A stretch of DNA of 6,075 nucleotides from Nitrospirota bacterium (GCA_005877855.1 VBOF01000103.1:1-6075), one strand, 5' to 3'; positions 1 through 5,903 are shown, numbered from the stretch's first letter. The notes: generated by a model not told the origin, from the letters alone. Translations and numbers: made by a program.

Positions 1-2
1 AG

Positions 3-503
3 GTGGATCTCGCCAATCTGAAGAACGAGAAGGTGTCGGAGATGGCCCAAAAGCTTCTGCCCGCGCTTCTCGATGCGGAAAAACAGGTGGTGGCCGACTA
101 CCAGATCGTGATCAACAAGCAGGGTGTCGGCTTCAAGGGCTTCATTCCCGCCACGTTCGGCACTCAGGCGGCGGCCAAGTTTCGGGCCAGGACGGGCGTG
201 TATCTGAAGCAGACGCAGAATCCCCCGCGGAACCCCAAGAATACGCCGGACGAGTTCGAGGCGAACGTGCTGAAGAAGTTCGCGGATCCGTCCTACCCCC
301 GCCAGGGTGAGAAGATCCTCAGCGAAACTGTAGACGGCGGGAAAGCCGTCCGGGTCATGCTGCCGCTGTTCATGCTCAAAGGATGTCTCCCGTGCCATGG
401 GGAGCCCAAGGGGGAGAAGGACATCTCGGGCTACATGAAGGAGGGGGCGAAGGAGGGAGACCTGGCAGGGGCCATCAGCGTGAAGGTACCCCTCGCCAAG
501 TGA
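3..503 (+). CDS. DUF3365 (Tll0287-like) c-type haem protein, 5'-truncated by window edge
   Basis: The visible 166 residues end in a single covalent haem site, C128-L-P-C131-H132 (codons 384-398), followed by a GE-P-KGE-rich stretch and a short closing strand (AISVKVPL). This is the usual order at the end of DUF3365 domains, which fold like a PAS sensor around a c-type haem. Earlier residues also fit the family: a GFIPATFG segment near residue 46 and an RNPKNTPDEFE segment near 77-87. Covalent haem attachment implies export to the periplasm, yet no signal peptide is visible. The GTG at position 3 is therefore probably an internal codon, and the gene most likely begins to the left of the window. 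The visible part has no other cysteine. The stop overlaps the start of the next gene by four bases. Electron transfer or redox/gas sensing are both possible roles; the sequence does not decide. Confidence 0.85.
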   Translation: MDLANLKNEKVSEMAQKLLPALLDAEKQVVADYQIVINKQGVGFKGFIPATFGTQAAAKFRARTGVYLKQTQNPPRNPKNTPDEFEANVLKKFADPSYPRQGEKILSETVDGGKAVRVMLPLFMLKGCLPCHGEPKGEKDISGYMKEGAKEGDLAGAISVKVPLAK

Positions 504-1717
504 TCATTGCCCCGACTCTGCTACTGCTGCTATTCCTGGGCACACCGGCGCTGGCGGCTATCCCTGCGCCGGAGGGCTTTCGGGCTCTCGATACCCCGAA
601 CGACGCCGGCAAAAGCCTGAGTCTTGTCTGGAAGGCTTCCCCCGCCGACCGCGCTGATCGGATCGTCCAGGTCTGGCTGGCGGACGGGCCTGACAGCCCG
701 TTCCAGAAGGTCGCGGAGTTCCCCTCCAACACACGCTACGTGAAGCCGGGGGATTTCCCGTGGTGGGCTCAGCCGGCCCGCAAGGGCGACCACTATGTGA
801 AGCTTGCCTCCTCCCAGGCCTTTCCGATCGAAGACGGCAAGCCCTATTTCGTGAAGCTCCTTGTCCGGGAGGGTGATCAGGAAGTCTGGTCGGAGGTGGC
901 CGAGGCGACGAGCGCGCCTAACGTCTTCAATACGGCCCAATTGAACAACCTCGTGTTCGTCCTGGCGTTCACGGGCGTCCTGCTGGCGAGCATCGCGGCG
1001 GCGCGGCGAAACCCCCACGTCCCCTTGCGCCGCATCGCCGGCCTGGATGCAGTCGAGGAGGCGATCGGCCGCTCGACGGAAATGGGCCGTCCGATTTTGT
1101 ACCTCACCGGCTCCGGCGGGATGGACGAAGTCTCCACCATTGCGGCCACGGTCATCCTGGGCGAGGTGGCCAAGAAGGTGGCGCACTACGATACGAGTTT
1201 GAAGGTCCCGCACCGCGATCCGATCGTCATGGCGGTCTGTCAGGAGATCGTCAAGGAGTCGTACGTCGCGGCCGGCCGGCCTGACGCCTACAAGGAGGAC
1301 TCGAACTTTTTCATCACGAGCGACCAGTTCAGCTACACGGCGGCCGTGGACGGGATCATGCTGCGGGAGAAGCCGGCCGCCAATTTCTTCATGGGCTCGT
1401 ATTTCGCGGAGTCCCTGCTGCTGACCGAGACCGGTGCCAGCACCGGCGCGATCCAGATCGCCGGCACCGATTCGGATCACCAGCTCCCGTTTTTCGTGAC
1501 CACCTGCGATTACACGCTGATCGGGGAGGAGCTCTACGCGGCCAGCGCCTACCTCTCGCGCGAGCCGGTCCTGGTCGGGACCCTCCGCGGCCAGGATTTC
1601 GGCAAAGCCTTCATCATGAGCGTGCTGGTGCTGGGCACGGCCCTCGCGACCATCGGCGTCGTTGTCGACTCGTCGATCTTCAACTACGTGTTGGACCTGT
1701 TCAAAGACTTCAAGTGA
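500..1717 (+). CDS. Exported membrane-anchored protein: FN3-like domain plus DUF6754-like domain
   Basis: This 405-residue protein has no assigned function. I chose the GTG at 500 because it overlaps the preceding stop as GTGA and places a signal-peptide-like hydrophobic stretch at the N-terminus (residues 4-19, ending ALA before AIPAPEG). A much earlier ATG at 383 would add 39 residues read out of frame through the haem gene. Residues 21-140 look like a fibronectin-III-type beta sandwich (strands around LSLVWKAS, RIVQVWLAD and PYFVKLLVREG). A membrane helix spans about 151-168 and is followed by RR. Residues about 170-368 form a soluble domain rich in glycine and acidic residues, including LYLTGSGGMDEVST, and a second hydrophobic helix lies at about 370-389. 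From memory the 170-390 portion resembles DUF6754. Predicted topology is FN3 outside and the larger domain in the cytoplasm. There is little Shine-Dalgarno before the start, so translation probably depends on coupling to the upstream gene. Confidence 0.85.
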   Translation: MIIAPTLLLLLFLGTPALAAIPAPEGFRALDTPNDAGKSLSLVWKASPADRADRIVQVWLADGPDSPFQKVAEFPSNTRYVKPGDFPWWAQPARKGDHYVKLASSQAFPIEDGKPYFVKLLVREGDQEVWSEVAEATSAPNVFNTAQLNNLVFVLAFTGVLLASIAAARRNPHVPLRRIAGLDAVEEAIGRSTEMGRPILYLTGSGGMDEVSTIAATVILGEVAKKVAHYDTSLKVPHRDPIVMAVCQEIVKESYVAAGRPDAYKEDSNFFITSDQFSYTAAVDGIMLREKPAANFFMGSYFAESLLLTETGASTGAIQIAGTDSDHQLPFFVTTCDYTLIGEELYAASAYLSREPVLVGTLRGQDFGKAFIMSVLVLGTALATIGVVVDSSIFNYVLDLFKDFK

Positions 1718-2367
1718 TCTTCCTCAAGCGCCAACTCCCGCTGGCCATCACCTTCGTGATGGGCGTGACGTTCGCCTTTCAGTACTACATCCCGCATCCG
1801 GTCTCCGAAGAGGCCATCACCAACGTCTCCAAGTGGATGCAGATCATTTCGGGGTTTGCGCTGGCGCTGGGGCTGGCCAGCATCTTTCACGTCCATGCTG
1901 TCAAGATCAAGCGCCAGGTGCCGGGCTGGGGCTACAGCATCGTGCTCTACGCCGCGATGCTCGCCACCATCATCGTCGGATTCAAGAGCGGGGGCGAGAC
2001 CAAGGTGGACGGGGCGCAAACCGCTTTCGGCTGGCTCTATGACTACTCGATGGTGCCCCTGCAGGGGACCATGTTCTCGATCCTCGCGTTCTTCATCGCC
2101 TCGGCGGCCTACCGCGCCTTCCGAGCCCGCTCTCCGGAGGCGTCCGTGCTGCTCGTGTCCGCCGTGCTGGTGATGATGGGGCGTGTTCCCTTGGGCCAGT
2201 TCCTCCTGCCCTGGACCTGGGACGTCACCCAGTGGCTGCTGAACGTGGTGAACAGCGCGGTGCGGCGCGCCATCCTCATCGGCGTGAGCATGGGGCAGGT
2301 CGCCCTCTCGATGAAGATCATCCTCGGCATCGAGCGCGCGTACCTCGGCGGGGGGAAAGACCAGTGA
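1714..2367 (+). CDS. Six-helix integral membrane protein of unknown function
   Basis: This is a 217-residue polytopic membrane protein that I cannot assign to a named family. Hydrophobic helices lie at about 8-26, 42-62, 72-90, 112-133, 143-164 and 186-205. Positive loops such as KIKRQ (64-68) and RAFRARS (134-140) suggest that the ends of helices 2 and 4 face the cytoplasm. The segment VPLQGTMFSILAFF at 114-127 entering helix 4 is distinctive and could seed a family search. The GTG start overlaps the previous stop in a GTGA tetranucleotide and has no clear Shine-Dalgarno, so it is probably translated by reinitiation. A GTGA overlap also joins it to the next gene. The tight coupling to one- and two-helix partners on either side suggests it is the membrane core of a complex, but transport, scaffolding and electron-transfer roles cannot be distinguished here. 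Confidence 0.82.
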   Translation: MIFLKRQLPLAITFVMGVTFAFQYYIPHPVSEEAITNVSKWMQIISGFALALGLASIFHVHAVKIKRQVPGWGYSIVLYAAMLATIIVGFKSGGETKVDGAQTAFGWLYDYSMVPLQGTMFSILAFFIASAAYRAFRARSPEASVLLVSAVLVMMGRVPLGQFLLPWTWDVTQWLLNVVNSAVRRAILIGVSMGQVALSMKIILGIERAYLGGGKDQ

Positions 2368-3200
2368 AAGAATTCGCCCGTCGCATGATCGGGATCGACC
2401 GGCGGATCATCTTCCTGCTGATCGCCGGGGCGGTCCTGCTGCCGCTGCTCCGGCCCTTCGGGCTGCCGATCAAGGTCTCCCCGGAGGTGCGCGCCGTCTA
2501 TGAGTACATCGAGGCGTTGCCCGAGCGCTCGGTCTTCCTGCTCTCCTTCGATTTCGACCCGTCCTCCAAGCCTGAGCTCGAGCCACAGGCGGTCGCGCTG
2601 CTCCGTCACGCCTTCCGCAAAAATCTCCGGGTGATCGGGATGACGCATTGGCTCACCGGCACGGGCCTGGCTGATGATGTCTTTTCGAGAGTGGCGGCCG
2701 AAACAGGGAAGGAGCGGGGTAAGGACTACGTCTTCCTGGGCTGGAGTCCGGGAGCTGGGTCCCTGATCATCGCGATGGGGCAGGACCTCTACAAGGCGTT
2801 TCCCTCGGACTACACGAAGACGCCGACGCAAGGAATGCCTGTGTTGGCGGGGGTGCGAAGCCTTCGTGACGTAAACTACATGGTCAGTTTGGCGGCCGGA
2901 AGCTCTGGCATTGAGATGTGGTATGTCTTCGGCAAGGACAAGTACCGTTTCGAGATGGCCGGTGGCTCCACCGGCGTGATTGCGCCGGGTCTCTATCCCT
3001 TCCTGCGTAGCGGCCAGATCAACGGCCTGATCGGCGGGCTCCAGGGCGCGGCTGAGTACGAGACGTTGATCAAACAGAAGGGCACGGCGACGGCCGGCAT
3101 GGACGCCCAGTCCGCCACCCACTTCGTGATCATCATCCTGGTGCTCCTGTGCAACATGTTCTATTTCGTGTTGCGCGGGGAGAAGGGAAAGGTGAGATGA
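2364..3200 (+). CDS. Bitopic membrane protein with internal alpha/beta-like soluble domain, unknown function
   Basis: This 278-residue protein is not recognised. The GTG start at 2364 (GTGA overlap with the preceding gene) gives a basic N-terminus followed by a membrane helix at about 14-32. A second helix lies at about 252-270 and is followed by a basic tail RGEKGKVR, so both ends probably sit in the cytoplasm with the central domain outside. Residues 40-245 alternate predicted strands and helices: SVFLLSFDFDPSS at 56-68, then a helix, LRVIGMTHWLTGTG at 88-101, KDYVFLGWSPGAGSLI at 120-135, MPVLAGVRS at 158-166, and MVSLAAGSSGIEMWYVFG at 173-190. This suggests a Rossmann-like or periplasmic-binding-like fold. 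Acidic and polar strand ends (D63, D65, H95) could form a site, but no catalytic signature is recognisable. The open frame extends upstream to 2232, but that part only shadows the previous gene. Confidence 0.82.
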   Translation: MKEFARRMIGIDRRIIFLLIAGAVLLPLLRPFGLPIKVSPEVRAVYEYIEALPERSVFLLSFDFDPSSKPELEPQAVALLRHAFRKNLRVIGMTHWLTGTGLADDVFSRVAAETGKERGKDYVFLGWSPGAGSLIIAMGQDLYKAFPSDYTKTPTQGMPVLAGVRSLRDVNYMVSLAAGSSGIEMWYVFGKDKYRFEMAGGSTGVIAPGLYPFLRSGQINGLIGGLQGAAEYETLIKQKGTATAGMDAQSATHFVIIILVLLCNMFYFVLRGEKGKVR

Positions 3201-3952
3201 TACTGGGAGCTTGGGTCGCCGCCGGACTGACCCTGTTCATCTACAGCTTTCTTTATAAGGATAACCCGCTGTTCAAGCTCGGGGAGCATCTGTACGTCGG
3301 CATCTCGGTCGGCTATTCCGTCGTCCTGGCCTGGCATACGGTCTTCCTCAGGCTGCTGTGGGAGCCCCTCAAGAAGGACATCACCGAGAACCCCGCGGTG
3401 TTCGGCAGCTACGTGCTGCTGATCCCCGCGGTCCTCGGCCTGCTCATGTGGGCGCGGTTCATTCCCAAGATCGCCTGGCTCTCCCGCCTCGCGTTCGCCT
3501 TCGTGGTCGGCTTCGGGTCCGGCGTCGCGATCCCGCGGACCGTGTCATCCTACATCCTGAAGCAGATCGAGGACACGGTGAATCCGCTGGTGACCAGGGG
3601 CGCCGACGGGTTGTCCATGGGCTTCAACCTGGCCTCCCCGCAGAGCGGCGTCAACACGATCGTGCTGGTCATCGGCGTGGTGTCGGTGCTGTTCTATTTC
3701 TTCTTTTCGGTCGAGCATACCGGCCCCGGCAAAGTGACGGCGCGCACGGGCATCTATTTTCTGATGATCGCCTTCGGCGCGGCCTTCGGCTACACGGTGA
3801 TGTCCCGTATGTCGCTCTTGATCGGCCGCTTCTCAGACCTCATCAAGTATGCGGGCGCCGAGTACGGCTATGCGTCACTGGTGCTCCTGGCGCTGACGGT
3901 ATTGGCCCTGGCTGCGTGGGAGATGGCTAGCCGTGGAAGACGCGAGGTATAA
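3197..3952 (+). CDS. Polytopic membrane protein (about seven helices), unknown function
   Basis: This 251-residue membrane protein has no family I can name. The ATG at 3197 forms an ATGA overlap with the preceding stop and has AAGGG at 3183-3187, nine bases upstream. An in-frame ATG at 3149 would add 16 polar residues read through the previous gene and is less likely. Hydrophobic helices fall at about 3-20, 32-52, 69-86, 96-113, 151-170, 184-208 and 224-241. The first loop, FLYKDNPLFKLGEHLYVG (18-35), is dense in charged and aromatic residues and looks like a conserved functional element rather than a neutral loop. The loop at 114-150 carries polar and glycine-rich residues and could lie outside the membrane. 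Its last 20 bases overlap the Memo-like gene. With the six-helix protein two genes upstream it probably supplies the membrane-embedded part of a common complex. Confidence 0.82.
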   Translation: MILGAWVAAGLTLFIYSFLYKDNPLFKLGEHLYVGISVGYSVVLAWHTVFLRLLWEPLKKDITENPAVFGSYVLLIPAVLGLLMWARFIPKIAWLSRLAFAFVVGFGSGVAIPRTVSSYILKQIEDTVNPLVTRGADGLSMGFNLASPQSGVNTIVLVIGVVSVLFYFFFSVEHTGPGKVTARTGIYFLMIAFGAAFGYTVMSRMSLLIGRFSDLIKYAGAEYGYASLVLLALTVLALAAWEMASRGRREV

Positions 3953-5201
3953 TTTCACGATGGAATGTCCCAAGCTGCGCAACCTGGAATTCTTCCCCGT
4001 GCGCGAGGGAGAGACGCAGTCCGTGGGGCTGCGCGATCCCGAAGGGATTTCGGACGGGATCCTCTTTCTGCCCCCCAACATCTTCTATCTGGTACAGTTC
4101 CTGGACGGGCAGCACACGCGTAACCAGATTGCGGGTGAGTACCTCAAGCGCTTCGGGGAGATCCTCATGCCGCAGTGGGTGGACAAGTTCATCGCGGACC
4201 TGGACGAGAAGCTGTTTCTGGAAGATGAGCGGTTCGAAGCGGCGAAGGGTGCGCTGCTGGCAAGCTTTCGCGCGCAGCCCACGCGGCCGGCGATGTTCGC
4301 CGGCAAGAGCTACGAGGCCGAGCCGGAGAGGCTGAAGCAGCAAGTCGACGGGTTTTTCCGTCCGAAGGAAGGGCCCGGCAGTTCCCCGTCAGAACACGCC
4401 GGCCAAGCGCTCAAGGCGATCGTCGCCCCGCACGTGGAGATCAACCAGGCGGGGCCGATTTACGCCTGGGCGTATAAGGAAGTGCGGGAGGCCAGGACGC
4501 CCGACGTATTCGTGATTCTCGGCACCGCGCGCGGGGTCATCGAGACTCTCTTCGCGTGCACCGACAAGGACTTCGAGACTCCGCTCGGGCTGGTCAAGGC
4601 CGACCGGGAGTTTCTAAGGCACTTCCGCGCGCACGGCGGTGAGGTGTTCTTCCAGGACGAGCTCGCCCACCGCAAGGACCACGCCATCGAGTTCCAGACG
4701 GTGTTCCTCCAGCACGTGCTGGGCGCCGCGAAGCCGATCACGATCGTGCCGGTGCTCTGCTCGTTCTCACACCTGCACTTCAGCCATCCCAATCTGCTCG
4801 CCCAGGGGCAGCGCGTCGGGCAGTTCCTCGAGGCGTTCCGAAAGACGCTGGCGGCCTTCGGCAAGGAGGTCTGTTTCGTGGTCAGCGGGGACCTGGCTCA
4901 CATCGGCATGCGCTACGGCGATCCCAAGCCGCCGACCGACTTCTCCTTCCACAAGACGATGCAGGCTGACCTGGCCATGCTCAAGCATGCGGAGAACGGT
5001 GATCCGGATGCCTTCTTGCAGTTCATCCAGAAGGAAGACGACGCGCGCCGCATCGGGCTGCTGCCGCCGCTCTACACGATGTTGAAGCTGGTGGGCGATC
5101 CGAGTGGTGGTGCGCCGAAAGGGAGCGTGCTGCGCTACGACCGCGCCACCGTGGACCAGTACAACTCCACCGTCACGTTCGCCGCCATGGCCTTTTATTG
5201 A
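3933..5201 (+). CDS. Memo-like protein (AmmeMemoRadiSam system protein B family) with N-terminal PqqD/RRE-like domain
   Basis: This is a 422-residue cytoplasmic protein with two parts. Residues about 15-105 resemble a PqqD/RRE-type winged helix (DPEGIS, a strand, then FLDGQHTRNQIAGEY and a closing helix). Residues about 117-422 follow the Memo fold: the opening AGKSYEAEPERL (123-134), then IVAPH at 163-167, VILGTARG at 194-201, FETPLG, DHAIEFQ at 249-255, SGDLAH at 318-323 and GLLPPLYTML near 375-384. Memo proteins are structural relatives of non-haem iron dioxygenases, and human MEMO1 binds iron through H49, H81 and C244. Here H167 and the D320/H323 pair remain, but the second histidine position reads R200 and the cysteine position aligns with G375, so normal metal binding looks impaired. 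The usual AMMECR1 and radical-SAM partners are absent from the window. GTG 3933 has GGGAGA at 3918-3923, nine bases upstream; ATG 3960 with GAGG at 3944-3947 is an alternative that removes nine residues. Confidence 0.9.
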   Translation: MEDARYNFTMECPKLRNLEFFPVREGETQSVGLRDPEGISDGILFLPPNIFYLVQFLDGQHTRNQIAGEYLKRFGEILMPQWVDKFIADLDEKLFLEDERFEAAKGALLASFRAQPTRPAMFAGKSYEAEPERLKQQVDGFFRPKEGPGSSPSEHAGQALKAIVAPHVEINQAGPIYAWAYKEVREARTPDVFVILGTARGVIETLFACTDKDFETPLGLVKADREFLRHFRAHGGEVFFQDELAHRKDHAIEFQTVFLQHVLGAAKPITIVPVLCSFSHLHFSHPNLLAQGQRVGQFLEAFRKTLAAFGKEVCFVVSGDLAHIGMRYGDPKPPTDFSFHKTMQADLAMLKHAENGDPDAFLQFIQKEDDARRIGLLPPLYTMLKLVGDPSGGAPKGSVLRYDRATVDQYNSTVTFAAMAFY

Positions 5202-5207
5202 TCATGC

Positions 5208-5223
5208 GCGGCCGGCCGGCCGC
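5208..5223. repeat. Perfect 16-base GC palindrome after the operon
   Basis: The 16 bases from 5208 to 5223 read identically on both strands and consist only of G and C. They begin six bases after the stop of the Memo-like gene. As RNA they could fold into a very stable short hairpin, which may end or stabilise the operon transcript, but the downstream bases (ATCTTGGG) contain no U tract. A factor-independent terminator is therefore not shown. The core is a tandem GGCC repeat, so it could also simply reflect GC-rich drift. Confidence 0.5.
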
Positions 5224-5362
5224 ATCTTGGGTGCTCCGGGAAGCCAAGCAAGTCGCACCTACGATGCGATCCGGGCGGCCGATAGCCAACAAGTCTCGCT
5301 GCGTTCCGCCCGGGTCCCACGCGGTGCCACCCGTCGGGAGTAGAAAGTTGCCGGCTGAGCAC

Positions 5363-5387
5363 GGAAATGGCATCAGACGCCATTTCC
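5363..5387. terminator. Stem-loop between the convergent operon and toxin gene, possible bidirectional terminator
   Basis: GGAAATGGC at 5363-5371 pairs perfectly with GCCATTTCC at 5379-5387 around a seven-base loop. The hairpin starts six bases beyond the toxin stop codon on the minus strand and ends the only sizeable gap between two converging transcription units. This position fits a shared terminator or an mRNA-stabilising hairpin. Neither strand shows a clean run of T after the stem, so intrinsic termination would be weak, and a role only in protecting the 3' end is equally possible. Confidence 0.45.
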
Positions 5388-5392
5388 CGCCG

Positions 5393-5656
5393 TTACTTCC
5401 GGTAGACCTCTCGACGGTGACCGATCTTCACAACCTCGACGGTTCGCGTTTCATCATGGACCGCATAGACGATGCGGTAATCACCCTGGCGAACCCTGTA
5501 GCGATCTTGCCCGGAGAGCTTCTCGCTTCCGACGGGACGTGGGTTTTGGGCCAATCCCCGGATGCGCACGGTGACCATACGCAAATCTGGTTTGGGAATC
5601 GTGCGTAGTTCGCGTTCGGCGGACCTTTTGATGACGAGGCTATAAGAGCCCGTCAC
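5393..5656 (-). CDS. RelE/ParE-family type II toxin
   Basis: This 87-residue basic protein has the full RelE/ParE pattern: an opening strand YSLVIKRSAERELR (5-18), a helical pair, NPRPVGSEKLSG (38-49), YRVRQGDYRIVYAV (53-66), and the C-terminal signature VVKIGHRREVYR (75-86). RelE-type members cut mRNA on the ribosome, with basic residues and a C-terminal tyrosine contributing; K46, R54, R56, R61, R81 and Y85 are candidates here. ParE-type members instead inhibit gyrase. The GHRREVYR ending favours the RelE side. The start is GTG with GAGG at 5666-5669, nine bases upstream. The gene overlaps the antitoxin by 17 bases and follows it, the standard antitoxin-first order. The length is normal and no disruption is seen, so the toxin looks intact. 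Confidence 0.9.
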   Translation of the reverse strand: MTGSYSLVIKRSAERELRTIPKPDLRMVTVRIRGLAQNPRPVGSEKLSGQDRYRVRQGDYRIVYAVHDETRTVEVVKIGHRREVYRK

Positions 5657-5870
5657 GCTTTAAATCCTCGAGCACCTTCTCGAACGGCCGCGATGGCTCC
5701 TTGGCCCGCTTTTCGAACGCCTCCAGGTCGAGCGCGTCCTCACGGAGCGCTTCGATCACGGCCGCATTGACAAGTTCTGAAACTGTCCGGTCGGTTGTCG
5801 CCGCTTTAACCTTCAAGGCTCTATAGACTTTGGGCTTGAGATAGACGGTCGTTCTGGTGTCGCCCGCCAT
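5640..5870 (-). CDS. Ribbon-helix-helix (CopG-like) antitoxin
   Basis: This 76-residue protein begins with a beta strand (RTTVYL, 6-11) followed by helix A (about 13-25) and helix B (TVSELVNAAVIEAL, 29-42), the arrangement of a ribbon-helix-helix DNA-binding dimer. The acidic, helical tail 43-76, with AFEKRAKEPSRPFEKVL, is the expected toxin-wrapping part. I place the start at ATG 5870 because AAGGAGG lies at 5880-5886 with nine bases of spacing. The in-frame GTG at 5879 touches that ribosome binding site and cannot use it. The protein should neutralise the RelE-like toxin encoded immediately downstream and, with it, repress their shared promoter through the inverted repeat at 5904-5935. Confidence 0.88.
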   Translation of the reverse strand: MAGDTRTTVYLKPKVYRALKVKAATTDRTVSELVNAAVIEALREDALDLEAFEKRAKEPSRPFEKVLEDLKRDGLL

Positions 5871-5879
5871 AGCCGGCAC

Positions 5880-5886
5880 CCTCCTT
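5880..5886 (-). promoter_or_regulatory. Strong Shine-Dalgarno that sets the antitoxin start
   Basis: The minus strand reads AAGGAGG across 5886-5880, a near-perfect complement to the 16S anti-Shine-Dalgarno. It sits nine bases before ATG 5870. This rules out GTG 5879 as the start and predicts strong antitoxin translation relative to the toxin, whose site is only GAGG before a GTG codon. Antitoxin excess of this kind is usual for such modules. Confidence 0.75.
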
Positions 5887-5903
5887 CAGGACCAACAATA
5901 GAC

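Larger units (their letters stand above)
5202..5392. other. Non-coding gap between convergent units
   Basis: This stretch of about 190 bases separates the plus-strand operon from the minus-strand toxin gene. Open frames cross it on both strands, but their translations are arginine-, proline- and glycine-rich with no recognisable domain or good ribosome binding site. The only structures I can support are the palindrome at 5208-5223 and the hairpin at 5363-5387. No tRNA, insertion sequence or attachment site is apparent. Confidence 0.6.

Noticed and set aside
383..499. Upstream ATG extension of the FN3/DUF6754-like gene
   Set aside because: The extra 39 residues are read out of frame through the CxxCH region of the haem gene and would bury the signal peptide inside the protein.
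530..1480. Long open frame of 316 codons on the minus strand opposite the FN3/DUF6754-like gene
   Set aside because: Its translation is rich in arginine, aspartate and glycine with no domain. It mirrors a well-supported plus-strand gene, as expected from strong GC bias at third positions.
2109..3122. Long open frame of 337 codons on the minus strand
   Set aside because: It crosses two plus-strand genes and has low-complexity composition and no recognisable motif. The plus-strand reading shows coherent membrane helices.
3149..3196. Upstream ATG extension of the seven-helix protein
   Set aside because: It encodes a polar, arginine-rich stretch overlapping the C-terminal helix of the previous gene. 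The ATGA overlap at 3197 with AAGGG upstream is a better start.
3949..3954. Exact TATAAT hexamer at the junction before the Memo-like gene
   Set aside because: No -35-like hexamer is found 16-18 bases upstream (the area reads GGCTAGCC), and the site lies inside a gene overlap where a coupled operon is the simpler reading.
5198..5608. Plus-strand open frame running from the operon end into the toxin gene
   Set aside because: It crosses both palindromes, has no domain, and its second half is antisense to the clear RelE-like toxin.
5877..5879. GTG as the antitoxin start
   Set aside because: It abuts the AAGGAGG ribosome binding site with no spacing; ATG 5870 has the proper nine-base gap.
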